From a virus, in IMG/VR virus record IMGVR_UViG_3300024518_002449, positions 1-28,753 of that record: DNA of 28,753 bases; one strand, 5' to 3'. This document shows positions 5,443-13,187 of the stretch, piece by piece; the stretch's first letter is position 1, and each line of letters opens with the position of its first letter. The notes beneath the pieces are model-generated. The model did not search any database and was not told the origin of the DNA. It was given only the letters and a program-made list of their open reading frames with translations. The position numbers were made by a program, and so were the translations under genes.

Positions 5443-7627
5443 GGTCGATCCAGAAGTTGCGCCGAACGCATCGGTCAAGGACGAGGTCATTGACCAGATC
5501 GTCAAGGACGGCGAGCGCGCACTCAATGACCGACGCGACTGGGAGCGCAAGGCCCGGGAGTGGTACTCGCGCCGCTACGGGATCCGCTCTCCGAAGAACT
5601 TCCCGTGGAAGGGCGCGTCCAACCTCAACATTCCGCTCACCGACAAGATCATGCGCCGGATCAAGCCGACGTTTCAGAACGCTGTCTTCTCCGTCAACCC
5701 GATCGCGACGATCGAACCGCTCGGCGAAATGCCGAAGACGACAGCGACGTCGATCGAACGCGGGTACGACTGGCTGGTTCGCTACCGAATGGAGCGGTCA
5801 CGTCAGGAGATGGGCTACGTCGATGACGCCATGCTCACCTACGGTTTCAGCCTGCTGAAGACGGTGTGGGAGTACGAGGCCGAGAGGGCGACTCGCTCCG
5901 TTCGTGTCGACTGGCTGACGCCGGAAGAGGAAGCGGAGCGTGACATCGTTCCGCCCGCGACCGTGGCGCGCGACATTGCTCGACGGTTCGCGCTCGACGA
6001 GGTTGACGACATCGAGCTGATCGAGGAACTCACGAGGTCGTTCTTCGCGGGCGAGGAAGAACTCACGATCACCCTCACCACCGAGGTCTACGACGCGCCT
6101 CGCTGGCACTACGCATCGCCAATGGATGTGATCGTCCCGTGGGACTCCTCCCTCAACATTGACGATTTCCCGTGGATAATTCACCGGATGTACCTGACCC
6201 CATCGCAGTTGGAGCAGCGGATCCACTCGGGCCGCTACGACGGATCGAAGCTCCCCGCTGGCGCGGAACTCATGGGACGCGAGACTCCCGCCACCGCCGA
6301 ACTCGATCAGCGGCAGCAGTGGCGTGAGGGTGTGCAGGGCTCGGAGCAGAACGCCGAGTCGCAGATCGTCATGTGGGAGATCTACTTCCGCCATGACGCG
6401 GACGGTGACGGCGTCTCGGAGCGGTACGTCGCGACGGTCCACAAGGCGTCGAACACCGTGGTCCGTGTCATCCCGTTCCCGTACGAGCACCGCGAGTGGC
6501 CGTTTACCCGTTTCGACTTCGAGTCGAACGAGCCTCGCTGGTACGCCACCCGGGGGATCCCGGAAATGATTCACGACCTCCAGGTCGAGATCAACTCGCA
6601 GCACAACGCCAAGACCGACAACATGGCGATCGGCAACTCGAAGGCGTTCGTCTACCGCAAGGGCTCGATTCGGAACGCGGGCAACTGGAAGTTCCGCCCC
6701 GGTGCCATGTTCCCGGTAGCTCGAGGGCCAGACGACGTCAGGGAGATCCCCCACCAATCGATGGACTTCTCGTTCAACGCGGAGGAAGAGAACCTGCGCG
6801 CGTGGGCGGAGGAGTACATTGGGACGCCCGACTTCGGGATCTCGAACATCAACCAGCGGGTCGAGCGCCGTACCGCGACCGAGGTGCAGCAGATCCAGCA
6901 GTCGACTGGTGCGGTCGCAGAGCTGACGCTCCGCCGGTACCAAGAGTCGATGCGCCGGGTCCACCGGCAGACCCTCTTCCTCTGGGCGCAGTACGGCGAC
7001 CCAACTGTTCTGGTCCGTGTCGCTGGCGGCGAGCCGATCACGTTCATTCGATACGACATCTATCGAGACTTCGACTTGGTCCCGACTGGTGACACCAACA
7101 ACCTCACTCCGCAGGCGCGGCTTGCGCGAGCGACGGCGCTGACCAACTTGGCGGAGAGCCAGGTCTTTGGTCCGTACGTCCGTCCATTCGAGATCGCCCG
7201 CGAAGTCGTGGAAAACCTGGACTTTCGCAACGCGGAGAGGTATCTCATCGAACCGGGCATTGAGCGTACCGACGCCGCAGATCAACAGATCGACGAGATC
7301 GCAGCGATGCGGATCTACCTCCAGCCGGAGCCGGTCGACCAGCGCGACAACCACCAGGAACACTTGCAGGTTCTCCAGGCTGCGCTCACGAACATGACTG
7401 GCGATGATCCTGCGGCGGCTGCGTTGACTGCTCACTTCGCGATCCATGCGAGCTTTGTTGGGGAACAAGGCCCGCTGAACCAGATGCTCGACGCGGGTTT
7501 GCAGGTACAGCAAGTGGGGACGAAGATAGTGGCGCGGTTGCCAGCGGAGCCACAAGGCCAACCGCAACAGGCGCAACAGGCGCAACAGCCACAAGATCAG
7601 GGGCAGGGGCAGCCAGTGCCCCAGTAA
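5435..7627 (+). CDS. Portal protein, P22-like
   Basis: The portal is the dodecameric ring at one capsid vertex through which DNA enters and leaves. The position right after the large terminase, the length (730 residues, typical of podovirus portals) and the sequence support this. There is an N-terminal helical region with the conserved FPWKGASNLNIPLTDKIMRR (about residues 56-75), a long central domain including RWYATRGIPEMIHDLQVEIN (about 367-386) and NAKTDNMAIGN, and a helical part with RRTATEVQQIQQSTGAVAEL that fits the stem/wing helices. The last 30 residues are rich in glutamine and proline (PQQAQQAQQPQ) and are encoded by short DNA repeats; such a tail is probably flexible. ATG 5435 overlaps the terminase stop by 8 bases, with GGAGAAGG just upstream. 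I am confident of the role and less so of the exact subfamily. Confidence 0.9.
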   Translation: MDKVDPEVAPNASVKDEVIDQIVKDGERALNDRRDWERKAREWYSRRYGIRSPKNFPWKGASNLNIPLTDKIMRRIKPTFQNAVFSVNPIATIEPLGEMPKTTATSIERGYDWLVRYRMERSRQEMGYVDDAMLTYGFSLLKTVWEYEAERATRSVRVDWLTPEEEAERDIVPPATVARDIARRFALDEVDDIELIEELTRSFFAGEEELTITLTTEVYDAPRWHYASPMDVIVPWDSSLNIDDFPWIIHRMYLTPSQLEQRIHSGRYDGSKLPAGAELMGRETPATAELDQRQQWREGVQGSEQNAESQIVMWEIYFRHDADGDGVSERYVATVHKASNTVVRVIPFPYEHREWPFTRFDFESNEPRWYATRGIPEMIHDLQVEINSQHNAKTDNMAIGNSKAFVYRKGSIRNAGNWKFRPGAMFPVARGPDDVREIPHQSMDFSFNAEEENLRAWAEEYIGTPDFGISNINQRVERRTATEVQQIQQSTGAVAELTLRRYQESMRRVHRQTLFLWAQYGDPTVLVRVAGGEPITFIRYDIYRDFDLVPTGDTNNLTPQARLARATALTNLAESQVFGPYVRPFEIAREVVENLDFRNAERYLIEPGIERTDAADQQIDEIAAMRIYLQPEPVDQRDNHQEHLQVLQAALTNMTGDDPAAAALTAHFAIHASFVGEQGPLNQMLDAGLQVQQVGTKIVARLPAEPQGQPQQAQQAQQPQDQGQGQPVPQ
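7564..7588 (+). repeat. Short tandem repeat, unit CAACAGGCG
   Basis: A nine-base unit (GCAACAGGC register) is repeated about 2.8 times and encodes the repeated Q-Q-A of the portal C-terminus. Short in-frame repeats of this type can gain or lose units by slippage without breaking the frame. Confidence 0.6.
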
Positions 7628-7636
7628 GGGGGCTGA

Positions 7637-8203
7637 GTGGTACTTCTCAAAGAGACACCCATGATGGCGAACAGCCACGCATGGATGATCGCAGACGCGG
7701 TTCCCGACAAGGGGACCTTGGTCGAGTTCGGTGGCGGTTCTTCGACCTTCTTTTGGTTGGAGAACACGCCAGCCGCAGAGTTGTACGTCATCGAGCACAA
7801 CTCGGAATACTACAGGGCGATCTCTGAACGGGCGTCGGACCTATGGATGGAACGCTTGTTCCTTTTCCATATTCCGATCAGCGGGCAGAAGGGACGATTT
7901 CACGAGGATTCTCGCGGCGCGAGTGAGTACGCAAGCGGGGGGGATGGTGTCGTACCTTTAGACCAAGCGGACGTGATCCTGATTGACGGTCACGTCCGCT
8001 GCCTGTGCCTCGCCTACTCCGCCATGCGGGCGAAGAAGGGCGCGGTCATGTTCCTTCACGACTCAGAAGACCCGGTCTACGCATGGGCGAAGAAGTTCAT
8101 GCACGGGCACCCTGACTGGCGGCCCGTCAGCACCAACGTGATCCCTCCCCCCGAGGACGATTTCCGAAACGTCGAAATGGCGTACTGGGAACGCATCAAC
8201 TGA
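7637..8203 (+). CDS. Class I SAM-dependent methyltransferase-like protein
   Basis: The N-terminal part shows a Rossmann-type SAM site: LVEFGGGSSTFF (residues 28-39) fits motif I (hydrophobic-E/D-x-G-x-G), and LYVIEHN (49-55) supplies the acidic residue at the end of the second strand (E53). ADVILIDGHVRC (111-122) gives the fourth strand with D117, and KKGAVMFLHDSE (133-144) the fifth. This resembles the loose 'methyltransferase 24-like' group, whose members often modify sugars or small molecules. A specific substrate cannot be read. The GTG start has AAGGGGG five bases upstream, supporting it over the ATGs at 7661 and 7664. The stop overlaps the following glycosyltransferase start (TGATG), so the two are probably made together and may act on the same target. 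Catalysis is not proven: some members of this fold have lost activity. Confidence 0.65.
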   Translation: MVLLKETPMMANSHAWMIADAVPDKGTLVEFGGGSSTFFWLENTPAAELYVIEHNSEYYRAISERASDLWMERLFLFHIPISGQKGRFHEDSRGASEYASGGDGVVPLDQADVILIDGHVRCLCLAYSAMRAKKGAVMFLHDSEDPVYAWAKKFMHGHPDWRPVSTNVIPPPEDDFRNVEMAYWERIN

Positions 8204-9111
8204 TGGCGTGGGAGAGTGAGGATCCGGCGACGGGGAAGATCCTTCCCGTCCGACCGTTGACCCGAAACGACAACTTCCCCGACCACGCCTTCGACGGCCC
8301 CGGTTGGCCCTCCCTCGAGAAGTCGCTCGCGATCCACGGCTCTCTCGGCTCGTGCGTGGTGGTGACGCCGTACACCCCGCGCCACAAGCGTTACCTCGAT
8401 CGCTCCATGTCCTGTCTGGAGAATGCGAAGGCGTACAGCAGCGGCCCGTTCGACGAGATCACCCAAGTGTTCTACGAGGACAAGGATCTCAAAGGGCCGG
8501 GCTACGCGCGCAACCAGATTATTGGTGGCCCGCTGAAGCCCGACTGGTACTTCTTCGTGGATGCCGACGACATGATCAAGCGACACACCTTCGAGGCCAT
8601 GAACTGGTTGTTGGATCGCGACGGCGAGGTCACCGACATCGTGTGGGGTCAGATCGAGCACCGCGGTACGCGCATGGGTGAGGTGATGATGCTCGGGAAT
8701 GCCGGTGCCTACGAGCCCTTCGGGTGGAACCGGTTCCTTGCTCGCGGGCACGACCGTGGTGGCGGGATCAACTGCGGGTTCTTCGCTCGCGGTGATCTGA
8801 TTCGCCGGTACCAGTGGTTCGAGGGTCAGTTCACGCTAGAGGACATTGAATACTTCACAACTATCATGTCGGAGGGCACGTTTCTCCGGTTGCCGTTCCC
8901 GTTGGTGACGGTCGACAGCATGTCGGCGAGCACGCGGGACACGCGCAAGACGAAGAAGGGTCTCAACCGGAAGAAGAACACGCTCTTCGATGCGATCCGT
9001 GCGTTCTGGCGTCGGAACGGTCGTCGCCCGCTCCACGAGGAGGTGCGCGAGATCCGCAACACAGTCGCTCTTTCAGGGGAGGGGATGGTGGACTTCTATG
9101 GCCGGGGGTGA
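8203..9111 (+). CDS. GT-A fold glycosyltransferase (family 2-like)
   Basis: The protein has the order expected of a GT-A glycosyltransferase. A first beta strand with a nucleotide-binding start (SCVVVTPYTPRHKRYLDRSM, residues 50-69) is followed by GPGYARNQIIGG (98-109), which resembles the RNxG region. DWYFFVDADDMI (114-125) carries the DxD metal/UDP-sugar motif (D120-A-D122), and TLEDIEYF (211-218) carries an acidic ED pair that could serve as catalytic base. No membrane segment or signal peptide is visible, so it would act in the cytoplasm. It is translationally coupled to the methyltransferase (one-base overlap) and is followed by a 14-base overlap into the next gene. Lying between portal and scaffold genes, it could glycosylate a virion protein, host surface sugar or DNA base; which of these is unknown. 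The fold assignment is good, the substrate is inference. Confidence 0.75.
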   Translation: MAWESEDPATGKILPVRPLTRNDNFPDHAFDGPGWPSLEKSLAIHGSLGSCVVVTPYTPRHKRYLDRSMSCLENAKAYSSGPFDEITQVFYEDKDLKGPGYARNQIIGGPLKPDWYFFVDADDMIKRHTFEAMNWLLDRDGEVTDIVWGQIEHRGTRMGEVMMLGNAGAYEPFGWNRFLARGHDRGGGINCGFFARGDLIRRYQWFEGQFTLEDIEYFTTIMSEGTFLRLPFPLVTVDSMSASTRDTRKTKKGLNRKKNTLFDAIRAFWRRNGRRPLHEEVREIRNTVALSGEGMVDFYGRG

Positions 9112-9475
9112 GATCAAGCGCAGGCTCGCAGATTCGCGACACCGGCTCAAAACGGAGCTGGAGGAGTTCGGCTTCCAGGACGTACTCCTACGCAGAGTGG
9201 CTTCAATGGCCGAATCTGGCGATCTGGCGATCCTGGAGTTGGTGCTCATGAAGCGGAGCCGAGACGTCGGGAACGTGCTTCTGAGCCCGATCCCGGGCCA
9301 GGAGGTCGATGTCTGCCGAGGTCAGCTCCTCGCGCTCCGTGAACTCTGGCTCGATTTTTTGCTTTTGGACTCAGATGACGAGCAGGAGCGGGAATACGAC
9401 CGTAGCCACAACATCTTCGAGCACCTCGACGACGACGAAGAGGAACAGGGCCCCAGGTTTGAGATTGGCTCTTGA
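9098..9475 (+). CDS. Small acidic-tailed protein of unknown function, 125 aa
   Basis: I do not recognise this family. I use ATG 9098, which gives MAGGEIKRRLADSRHRLK and overlaps the glycosyltransferase end by 14 bases; longer in-frame starts lie deep in that gene. The nearest Shine-Dalgarno-like run (GGGGAGGGG, 9077-9084) is 13 bases away, longer than usual, so coupling may matter. The N-terminal half is basic and helical (FQDVLLRRVASMAES), the middle is leucine-rich (LLALRELWLDFLLLD), and the C-terminus is strongly acidic (HLDDDEEEQG), as in some assembly chaperones and inhibitors. It sits between the sugar-transferase pair and the scaffold. A head-assembly helper is possible but unproven. 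Confidence 0.55.
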   Translation: MAGGEIKRRLADSRHRLKTELEEFGFQDVLLRRVASMAESGDLAILELVLMKRSRDVGNVLLSPIPGQEVDVCRGQLLALRELWLDFLLLDSDDEQEREYDRSHNIFEHLDDDEEEQGPRFEIGS

Positions 9476-9530
9476 CACCCACCTCGTGCCAATCGACCCT
9501 TACATGACAATCAGAACAGGAGGGGCGTAA

Positions 9531-10358
9531 ATGTCCAACCCCCAGGACAACCCGGGCGTAGCCGCCAGCCAGCCGAGCGGCGAGGGTCCCCCGGCCCAAG
9601 GATCAGAGGCGAGCCCGGCTGCGAAACCTTTTGGAGCACCCAATGCCTCGGGTGGCGGAAACGAAGGTTTTGTCCCCCGAGGTCTGGTCGACAGGCTCTC
9701 GGAAAAGCTGGAAAGGAGGGAGGCGAGGATCGCAGAGCTTGAGGCTTTGCATTCATCCTCCCCCGCTGCGAGAGCAGAGGCGCAGCCGCAGTCAGCCAGC
9801 GTGCATTCGGATCAGATCGATTTGCTGAACCAGGAGATCTCGAACTACCTCGAGACTGACCCCGGGAAAGCGGTCCCTCTGCTTCGGAAGGTGGCGAAGC
9901 TGGAAGCGGAGGCTGCCTCTTCGAGTCTCCTTGAGGGCTTCCTCAAGGATCAGCAGTCGCAGGCAACCAAAGACCAGTACCAGCGTGGTATGGAGCAGTC
10001 GTGGGCCCGCGCCATGACCGAGTTCCCCGAGCTGTCTGATCAGAACTCCGAGTTCTATCAGGAGGCCGGTGGTATGTGGTCCCGCGATCAGTTCCTCCAG
10101 GCGGATCCTGAAGGGATGCTGAAAGCCGCTCGTCTCGCTGATCGTGAACGACAGGCTCGCGGTGGGAGACGCCCGCCGACGCTTGAAGGTGGCGGGACCG
10201 CTCCTGTACCGACCGGCGGCCAGAAGACTGTCGACGAGCGTTACAGCGACGTGCGGAAGAACTTGCAGATCTACGGGGACAAGAAGGGATTGGAGGACTT
10301 CATCGAGGGGAACTTCAACGACCTTCTGCACAAGGATGCAAACCGACGCCCCGAGTAG
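9531..10358 (+). CDS. Probable scaffolding protein
   Basis: Scaffolding proteins form the inner template of the procapsid and leave before or during packaging. The gene lies directly before the major capsid gene, the usual position. The first 45 residues are low in complexity (Gly, Ser, Pro, Ala, Asn). There follows a coiled coil (LVDRLSEKLERREARIAELE), a long helical middle (KAVPLLRKVAKLEAEAASSS, FLKDQQSQATKDQYQRGMEQ), and a C-terminal helical end with basic residues (DERYSDVRKNLQIYGDKKGL) like the capsid-binding end of known scaffolds. At 275 residues it has typical length. The ribosome site AGGAGGGG is strong and the gene is separated by 55 bases from the previous one. No protease motif is visible. 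Confidence comes from position and helical character; sequence similarity was not searched. Confidence 0.65.
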   Translation: MSNPQDNPGVAASQPSGEGPPAQGSEASPAAKPFGAPNASGGGNEGFVPRGLVDRLSEKLERREARIAELEALHSSSPAARAEAQPQSASVHSDQIDLLNQEISNYLETDPGKAVPLLRKVAKLEAEAASSSLLEGFLKDQQSQATKDQYQRGMEQSWARAMTEFPELSDQNSEFYQEAGGMWSRDQFLQADPEGMLKAARLADRERQARGGRRPPTLEGGGTAPVPTGGQKTVDERYSDVRKNLQIYGDKKGLEDFIEGNFNDLLHKDANRRPE

Positions 10359-10376
10359 TGATCTTCAGTCTCGCTC

Positions 10377-11294
10377 ATGGCTACCCTAGCTAGTTCATTC
10401 CGTACCGATCAGATGATCGGCTTGACGGTACGAGAAGATCTTCTCGACGTCATCACCGACATCTCCCCCAAGGACACCCCGTTCTTGTCCATGCTTCCGC
10501 GGACGACCGCGACCAGCGTGAAGCATGAATGGCTCGAGGACTCGCTTCAAGCGGTCGCGACTGGCGGCCAGGTCGAAGGTAACGAGTTCGCTGCCGGGAC
10601 AATGACGACCCCCACTCGTCACGTCAACTACACCCAAATCCTCCGCCGTGACTTCGCGATCACCGGCTCGAACGAGGCTGCCCTCCACGCTGGCATGGCC
10701 AGTCAGGTCGGCTACCAGGGTCGCAAGGCCATGGAAGAGCTGGCGCGCGATACCGAAGCGACCCTGATTCAGTCGGTCCAGGATCCGGGCACCACTCCGC
10801 TCGGTGACGACGGCGACATCCGTACCATGGACGGGCTCTCCGCATGGGCGGGCAACGTCTCCGCGGTAGCCCTCGGTGAAACTGATTCGATCGTCGAATC
10901 GGAGATCAACGAGGTGCTCGAACTCATCTGGGACGATGGCGTCATGGCCGACACGGTCTTGGCTTCTTCGTTCTTGAAGAAAGAGTTCTCCGGGTTCACG
11001 TCGGTCACTCGGATTCACCACGATGGCGGAGTGAACGATCCCCGCGCGATCGTCCGCAACGTGGAGTTGTACGAGTCCGACTTCGGCTCCGTCAACGTCT
11101 TCCTTGAGCGTTACCTCAGTGCGAACGACATGGGTTACGCCTTCAACAAAAACTACCTGCGCCTCGCAGTCCTTCGTCCGACTCGGATGGAGCGGCTCGC
11201 GAAGACAGGTGACGCTGAGAAGATCATGGTGCTCCATGAGTTGACGCTCGAAGTGTTGGCTCCAGACGCCGTGGGGATTTACCTCGGAACCTAA
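10377..11294 (+). CDS. Major capsid protein, SU10-like (DUF5309 type)
   Basis: The start of the protein shows a pattern I associate with the SU10-like / DUF5309 capsid family: ITDISPKDTPFLSMLPRTTA (about residues 26-45), then a conserved HEWLEDSL (50-57), then NEFAAGTMTTPTRHVNYTQI. The C-terminus (KIMVLHELTLEVLAPDAVGI) fits the last beta strand of such shells. Length (305 residues) fits HK97-fold capsid proteins without a large cleaved N-terminal delta domain, consistent with a separate scaffold gene just upstream. It would form the icosahedral or prolate shell. Notably, no clear Shine-Dalgarno lies upstream (TCTTCAGTCTCGCTC), odd for the most abundant virion protein. It overlaps the next start by one base. 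The role is near certain from position and motifs; the family name is from memory. Confidence 0.85.
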   Translation: MATLASSFRTDQMIGLTVREDLLDVITDISPKDTPFLSMLPRTTATSVKHEWLEDSLQAVATGGQVEGNEFAAGTMTTPTRHVNYTQILRRDFAITGSNEAALHAGMASQVGYQGRKAMEELARDTEATLIQSVQDPGTTPLGDDGDIRTMDGLSAWAGNVSAVALGETDSIVESEINEVLELIWDDGVMADTVLASSFLKKEFSGFTSVTRIHHDGGVNDPRAIVRNVELYESDFGSVNVFLERYLSANDMGYAFNKNYLRLAVLRPTRMERLAKTGDAEKIMVLHELTLEVLAPDAVGIYLGT

Positions 11295-11653
11295 TGGCCG
11301 AGTTGGTTTCTAGTGGTGGGGCGGGAGCCAAGGTTGCTCCCGCCCACATCATTATCTCCAAGGGTGACGGTGCGAAGACGACTCTGGACAAGATCTTCAA
11401 GGTCTGGGCCAAGCGTTACCCGGCTGAACTTCGCGAGTACATCTCAGAGGTCAAGTTCAAGCGCGAGACATTGCGCAACGGCACCGGCATGGCGACGACC
11501 GGCGACTACGCCGCGCATGGCATCGTGCCTGTTCGTATGCAGATCGCGCTCGACAAACTGATCCCAGGATTCTGGGCCAACGGTGGCATGGACCTCTGGC
11601 ACGACCTTTTCCCCGATTTCAAAATCCGAACTGAGAAGCTGGGGTACCGATAA
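11294..11653 (+). CDS. Small virion-region protein, 119 aa, function unknown
   Basis: I do not recognise this family. ATG 11294 overlaps the capsid stop by one base, and GGA lies six bases upstream. The N-terminus has a glycine-rich start then a strand (APAHIIISKGDGAKTTLDKI). A helical centre (DKIFKVWAKRYPAELREYIS) is followed by a part with aromatic residues (PGFWANGGMDLWHDLFPDF) and a basic end. Location directly after the capsid gene suggests a head component such as a decoration, capsid-vertex or head-completion protein. There is no signal peptide or membrane segment. With no recognised domain this stays a guess; a small head-to-tail connector is also possible, although a better connector candidate lies at 16342-17277. 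Confidence 0.55.
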   Translation: MAELVSSGGAGAKVAPAHIIISKGDGAKTTLDKIFKVWAKRYPAELREYISEVKFKRETLRNGTGMATTGDYAAHGIVPVRMQIALDKLIPGFWANGGMDLWHDLFPDFKIRTEKLGYR

Positions 11654-12141
11654 TGGCAGTCACCGCTGAGTGGCAGGAGTGGACGACACTCGCTCAAGCC
11701 GAGACCGCAGGGGTCGAGATCACCAACACGAACTGGGGCTCGACGAACGCCGTCGACCTCGTCGCGTTGTCGTTCCCGATCGCTCAGGGGGCTCGTTCGT
11801 TCTACAAACAGCAGGGCCTGTACGTCACGGCGATCTCTGCGTCGGAGACGGTGCAGAACCCGACCGTCTACCGATCGTCGGGAGCGCCGACTTCGGGCGA
11901 CTTCCTCTACTTCGCTGACCAGGGAGACACGAGTTCGGTTGCGCCAACGATCTCTTCGATCGGTACGACTGAGCTGTCGGCTCTTGCTGGCACGCCCTCG
12001 GTCATCTCTCCGGGCAACCTGACGATCTCGACCGCGCTGAATGCGTTCGACTTCTTCCAGACGCAGATCCTTGTGGATGCTGCGACGACCACGGGCGGGT
12101 CGGGGATCACCTTGACCCTCGAGTACGAGGTGGTTGCGTGA
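11653..12141 (+). CDS. Beta-rich virion-type protein, 162 aa
   Basis: I do not recognise this family. The protein is dominated by Ser, Thr, Gly and Ala with alternating hydrophobic residues (VDLVALSFPIAQGARSFYKQ; GTTELSALAGTPSVISPGNL; GITLTLEYEVVA), typical of beta-sandwich or capsid-decoration proteins. Few charged residues and no cysteine occur in the middle. It overlaps the previous gene by one base (TAATG) with GGGG eight bases upstream, and its last four bases overlap the next start. As the second gene after the capsid gene, a surface or decoration protein is the most likely role, by inference from position. A minor tail protein is the alternative. Confidence 0.55.
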   Translation: MAVTAEWQEWTTLAQAETAGVEITNTNWGSTNAVDLVALSFPIAQGARSFYKQQGLYVTAISASETVQNPTVYRSSGAPTSGDFLYFADQGDTSSVAPTISSIGTTELSALAGTPSVISPGNLTISTALNAFDFFQTQILVDAATTTGGSGITLTLEYEVVA

Positions 12142-12485
12142 GTGTCAGGACGGAGACCAAGGGCCACTACCAGTGGGAGGCTGTCCTCCACAGTGGTGCC
12201 GTTGTTGATGGCGGTGTGGCTCCGCAGAGCTACGCGCGGTCTCTCGGTCCTGTCCGTATGTTGATGGTGAAGGGGCATGGCTTGACGGTGAAGCATGGGA
12301 TCCCGATCCCGGTCGGTGCTGAACCGTGCGTCATGCTCATTCATGGGATGAGTGTGTCCCAGGGCGAGGGCGATTCGCTCTACGAAATGGGCATGAAGTA
12401 CGCCTTCGGTTGGGAGAACGAGAAGGAGCGCCAACTGTGGCGCTTCGGTGGTCCGAAGATCGAGTTCCAACGTCGGGAGAAGTGA
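12138..12485 (+). CDS. Small virion-region protein, 115 aa, function unknown
   Basis: I do not recognise this family. It starts with GTG at 12138 overlapping the upstream TGA stop (GTGA), with a GAGG-type ribosome site nearby. The sequence has alternating strands (YQWEAVLHSGAVVDGGVAPQ; RMLMVKGHGLTVKHGIPIPV; PCVMLIHGMSVSQGEGDSLY) and a basic end (GGPKIEFQRREK). There is no transmembrane segment or signal peptide. The composition fits a small beta-barrel or beta-sandwich virion protein. It sits in the run of six unfamiliar genes between capsid and adaptor, all closely linked, so it is probably part of the head or head-tail surface. No specific role can be stated. Confidence 0.5.
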   Translation: MSVRTETKGHYQWEAVLHSGAVVDGGVAPQSYARSLGPVRMLMVKGHGLTVKHGIPIPVGAEPCVMLIHGMSVSQGEGDSLYEMGMKYAFGWENEKERQLWRFGGPKIEFQRREK

Positions 12486-12488
12486 GCC

Positions 12489-13187
12489 ATGGCCGTGACG
12501 CTGGTGCAAGACGGAGCGACGGCGATCCCCGGCAAGTCGTCGAGCGTCACTGTGGTCCTGGGCGGGACCCCGACCTCGGGGAACCTTCTGGTGGCGCTTC
12601 CAAGCACGACCAATGACAACACGGTCCCGACCTCTGCGATCCAGGGGTCGGGGAAGAACTACACACTCCTTGTTGACAAGACCTGGAACACGAACGAACG
12701 CTGTTGGGTCTACGCCCGGATCGCTGACGGTACCGAGAGCGCGACTGCCACGTTCACCTGGGCCGCCGGTTTGGGCGGCGTGCTCTACGTCGCGGAGTTT
12801 TCACCTAATGCCACATGGGAGACGATTGGGTCCGTCTTGGGCACTACTGCCACGACTGACACCGGCAGCGGAAGCCCCTCGGTTGGCGCGGTCGGGGCAA
12901 CTGCGGCGTCTACTTTGCATGTGGCTATCCTGACCACGACCGGCGCGACGGCCCACACTTCGCCGACTAACTCATACACGAATAGGCACTCGACCTCCTC
13001 GAATGGCGGAGAGATCCTCTCCTCGCATCTCTATAAGGTCTACACGGCCCCGTCGACAAGTGAGGGCGTAGCGGTCACGGCTGGTAACGCTCCGAACGGT
13101 GCGATACACGCAGAGTTCCTTGAAGCCGCCAGCTCGGTACCGGGCGGCGCAGCGATTCACCACTACAAACAGATGCGGAGTCGCTGA
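12489..13187 (+). CDS. Jelly-roll or Ig-like virion decoration protein, 232 aa
   Basis: The protein is rich in Ser, Thr, Gly and Val with little charge. The N-terminus (TLVQDGATAIPGKSSSVTVV, then TSGNLLVALPSTTND) resembles the 'fibronectin/jelly-roll-like' surface proteins common in environmental phages: a strand, a 'GNLLV' strand and a long run of beta segments (RCWVYARIADGTESATATFT; TLHVAILTTTGATAHTSPTN). It ends with basic residues (HYKQMRSR). There is no signal peptide. The gene follows its neighbour after three bases, with GGGAG nine bases upstream of ATG. Likely roles are capsid decoration or receptor-binding appendage; which cannot be decided. Confidence that this is a beta-sandwich structural protein is moderate; I know no experimentally characterised member. 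Confidence 0.55.
   Translation: MAVTLVQDGATAIPGKSSSVTVVLGGTPTSGNLLVALPSTTNDNTVPTSAIQGSGKNYTLLVDKTWNTNERCWVYARIADGTESATATFTWAAGLGGVLYVAEFSPNATWETIGSVLGTTATTDTGSGSPSVGAVGATAASTLHVAILTTTGATAHTSPTNSYTNRHSTSSNGGEILSSHLYKVYTAPSTSEGVAVTAGNAPNGAIHAEFLEAASSVPGGAAIHHYKQMRSR

Noticed and set aside
4141-5550. Long antisense open frame (469 codons) under the large terminase
   Set aside because: It mirrors the terminase in a GC-rich gene, has an Arg/Val/His-rich shadow composition, no ribosome site and no recognisable domain.
5798-7798. Long antisense open frame (666 codons) under the portal
   Set aside because: Same shadow composition; the opposite strand carries a clear portal protein.
8990-9097. Upstream in-frame extension of the 125-residue protein
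   Set aside because: It lies wholly in the glycosyltransferase gene and reads as Arg/Ser-rich shadow sequence.
9472-9505. TTGACA followed by TTACAT, promoter-like pair before the scaffold gene
   Set aside because: The spacer is 22 bases, too long for a sigma-70 promoter, and TTGACA overlaps the stop codon of the previous gene.
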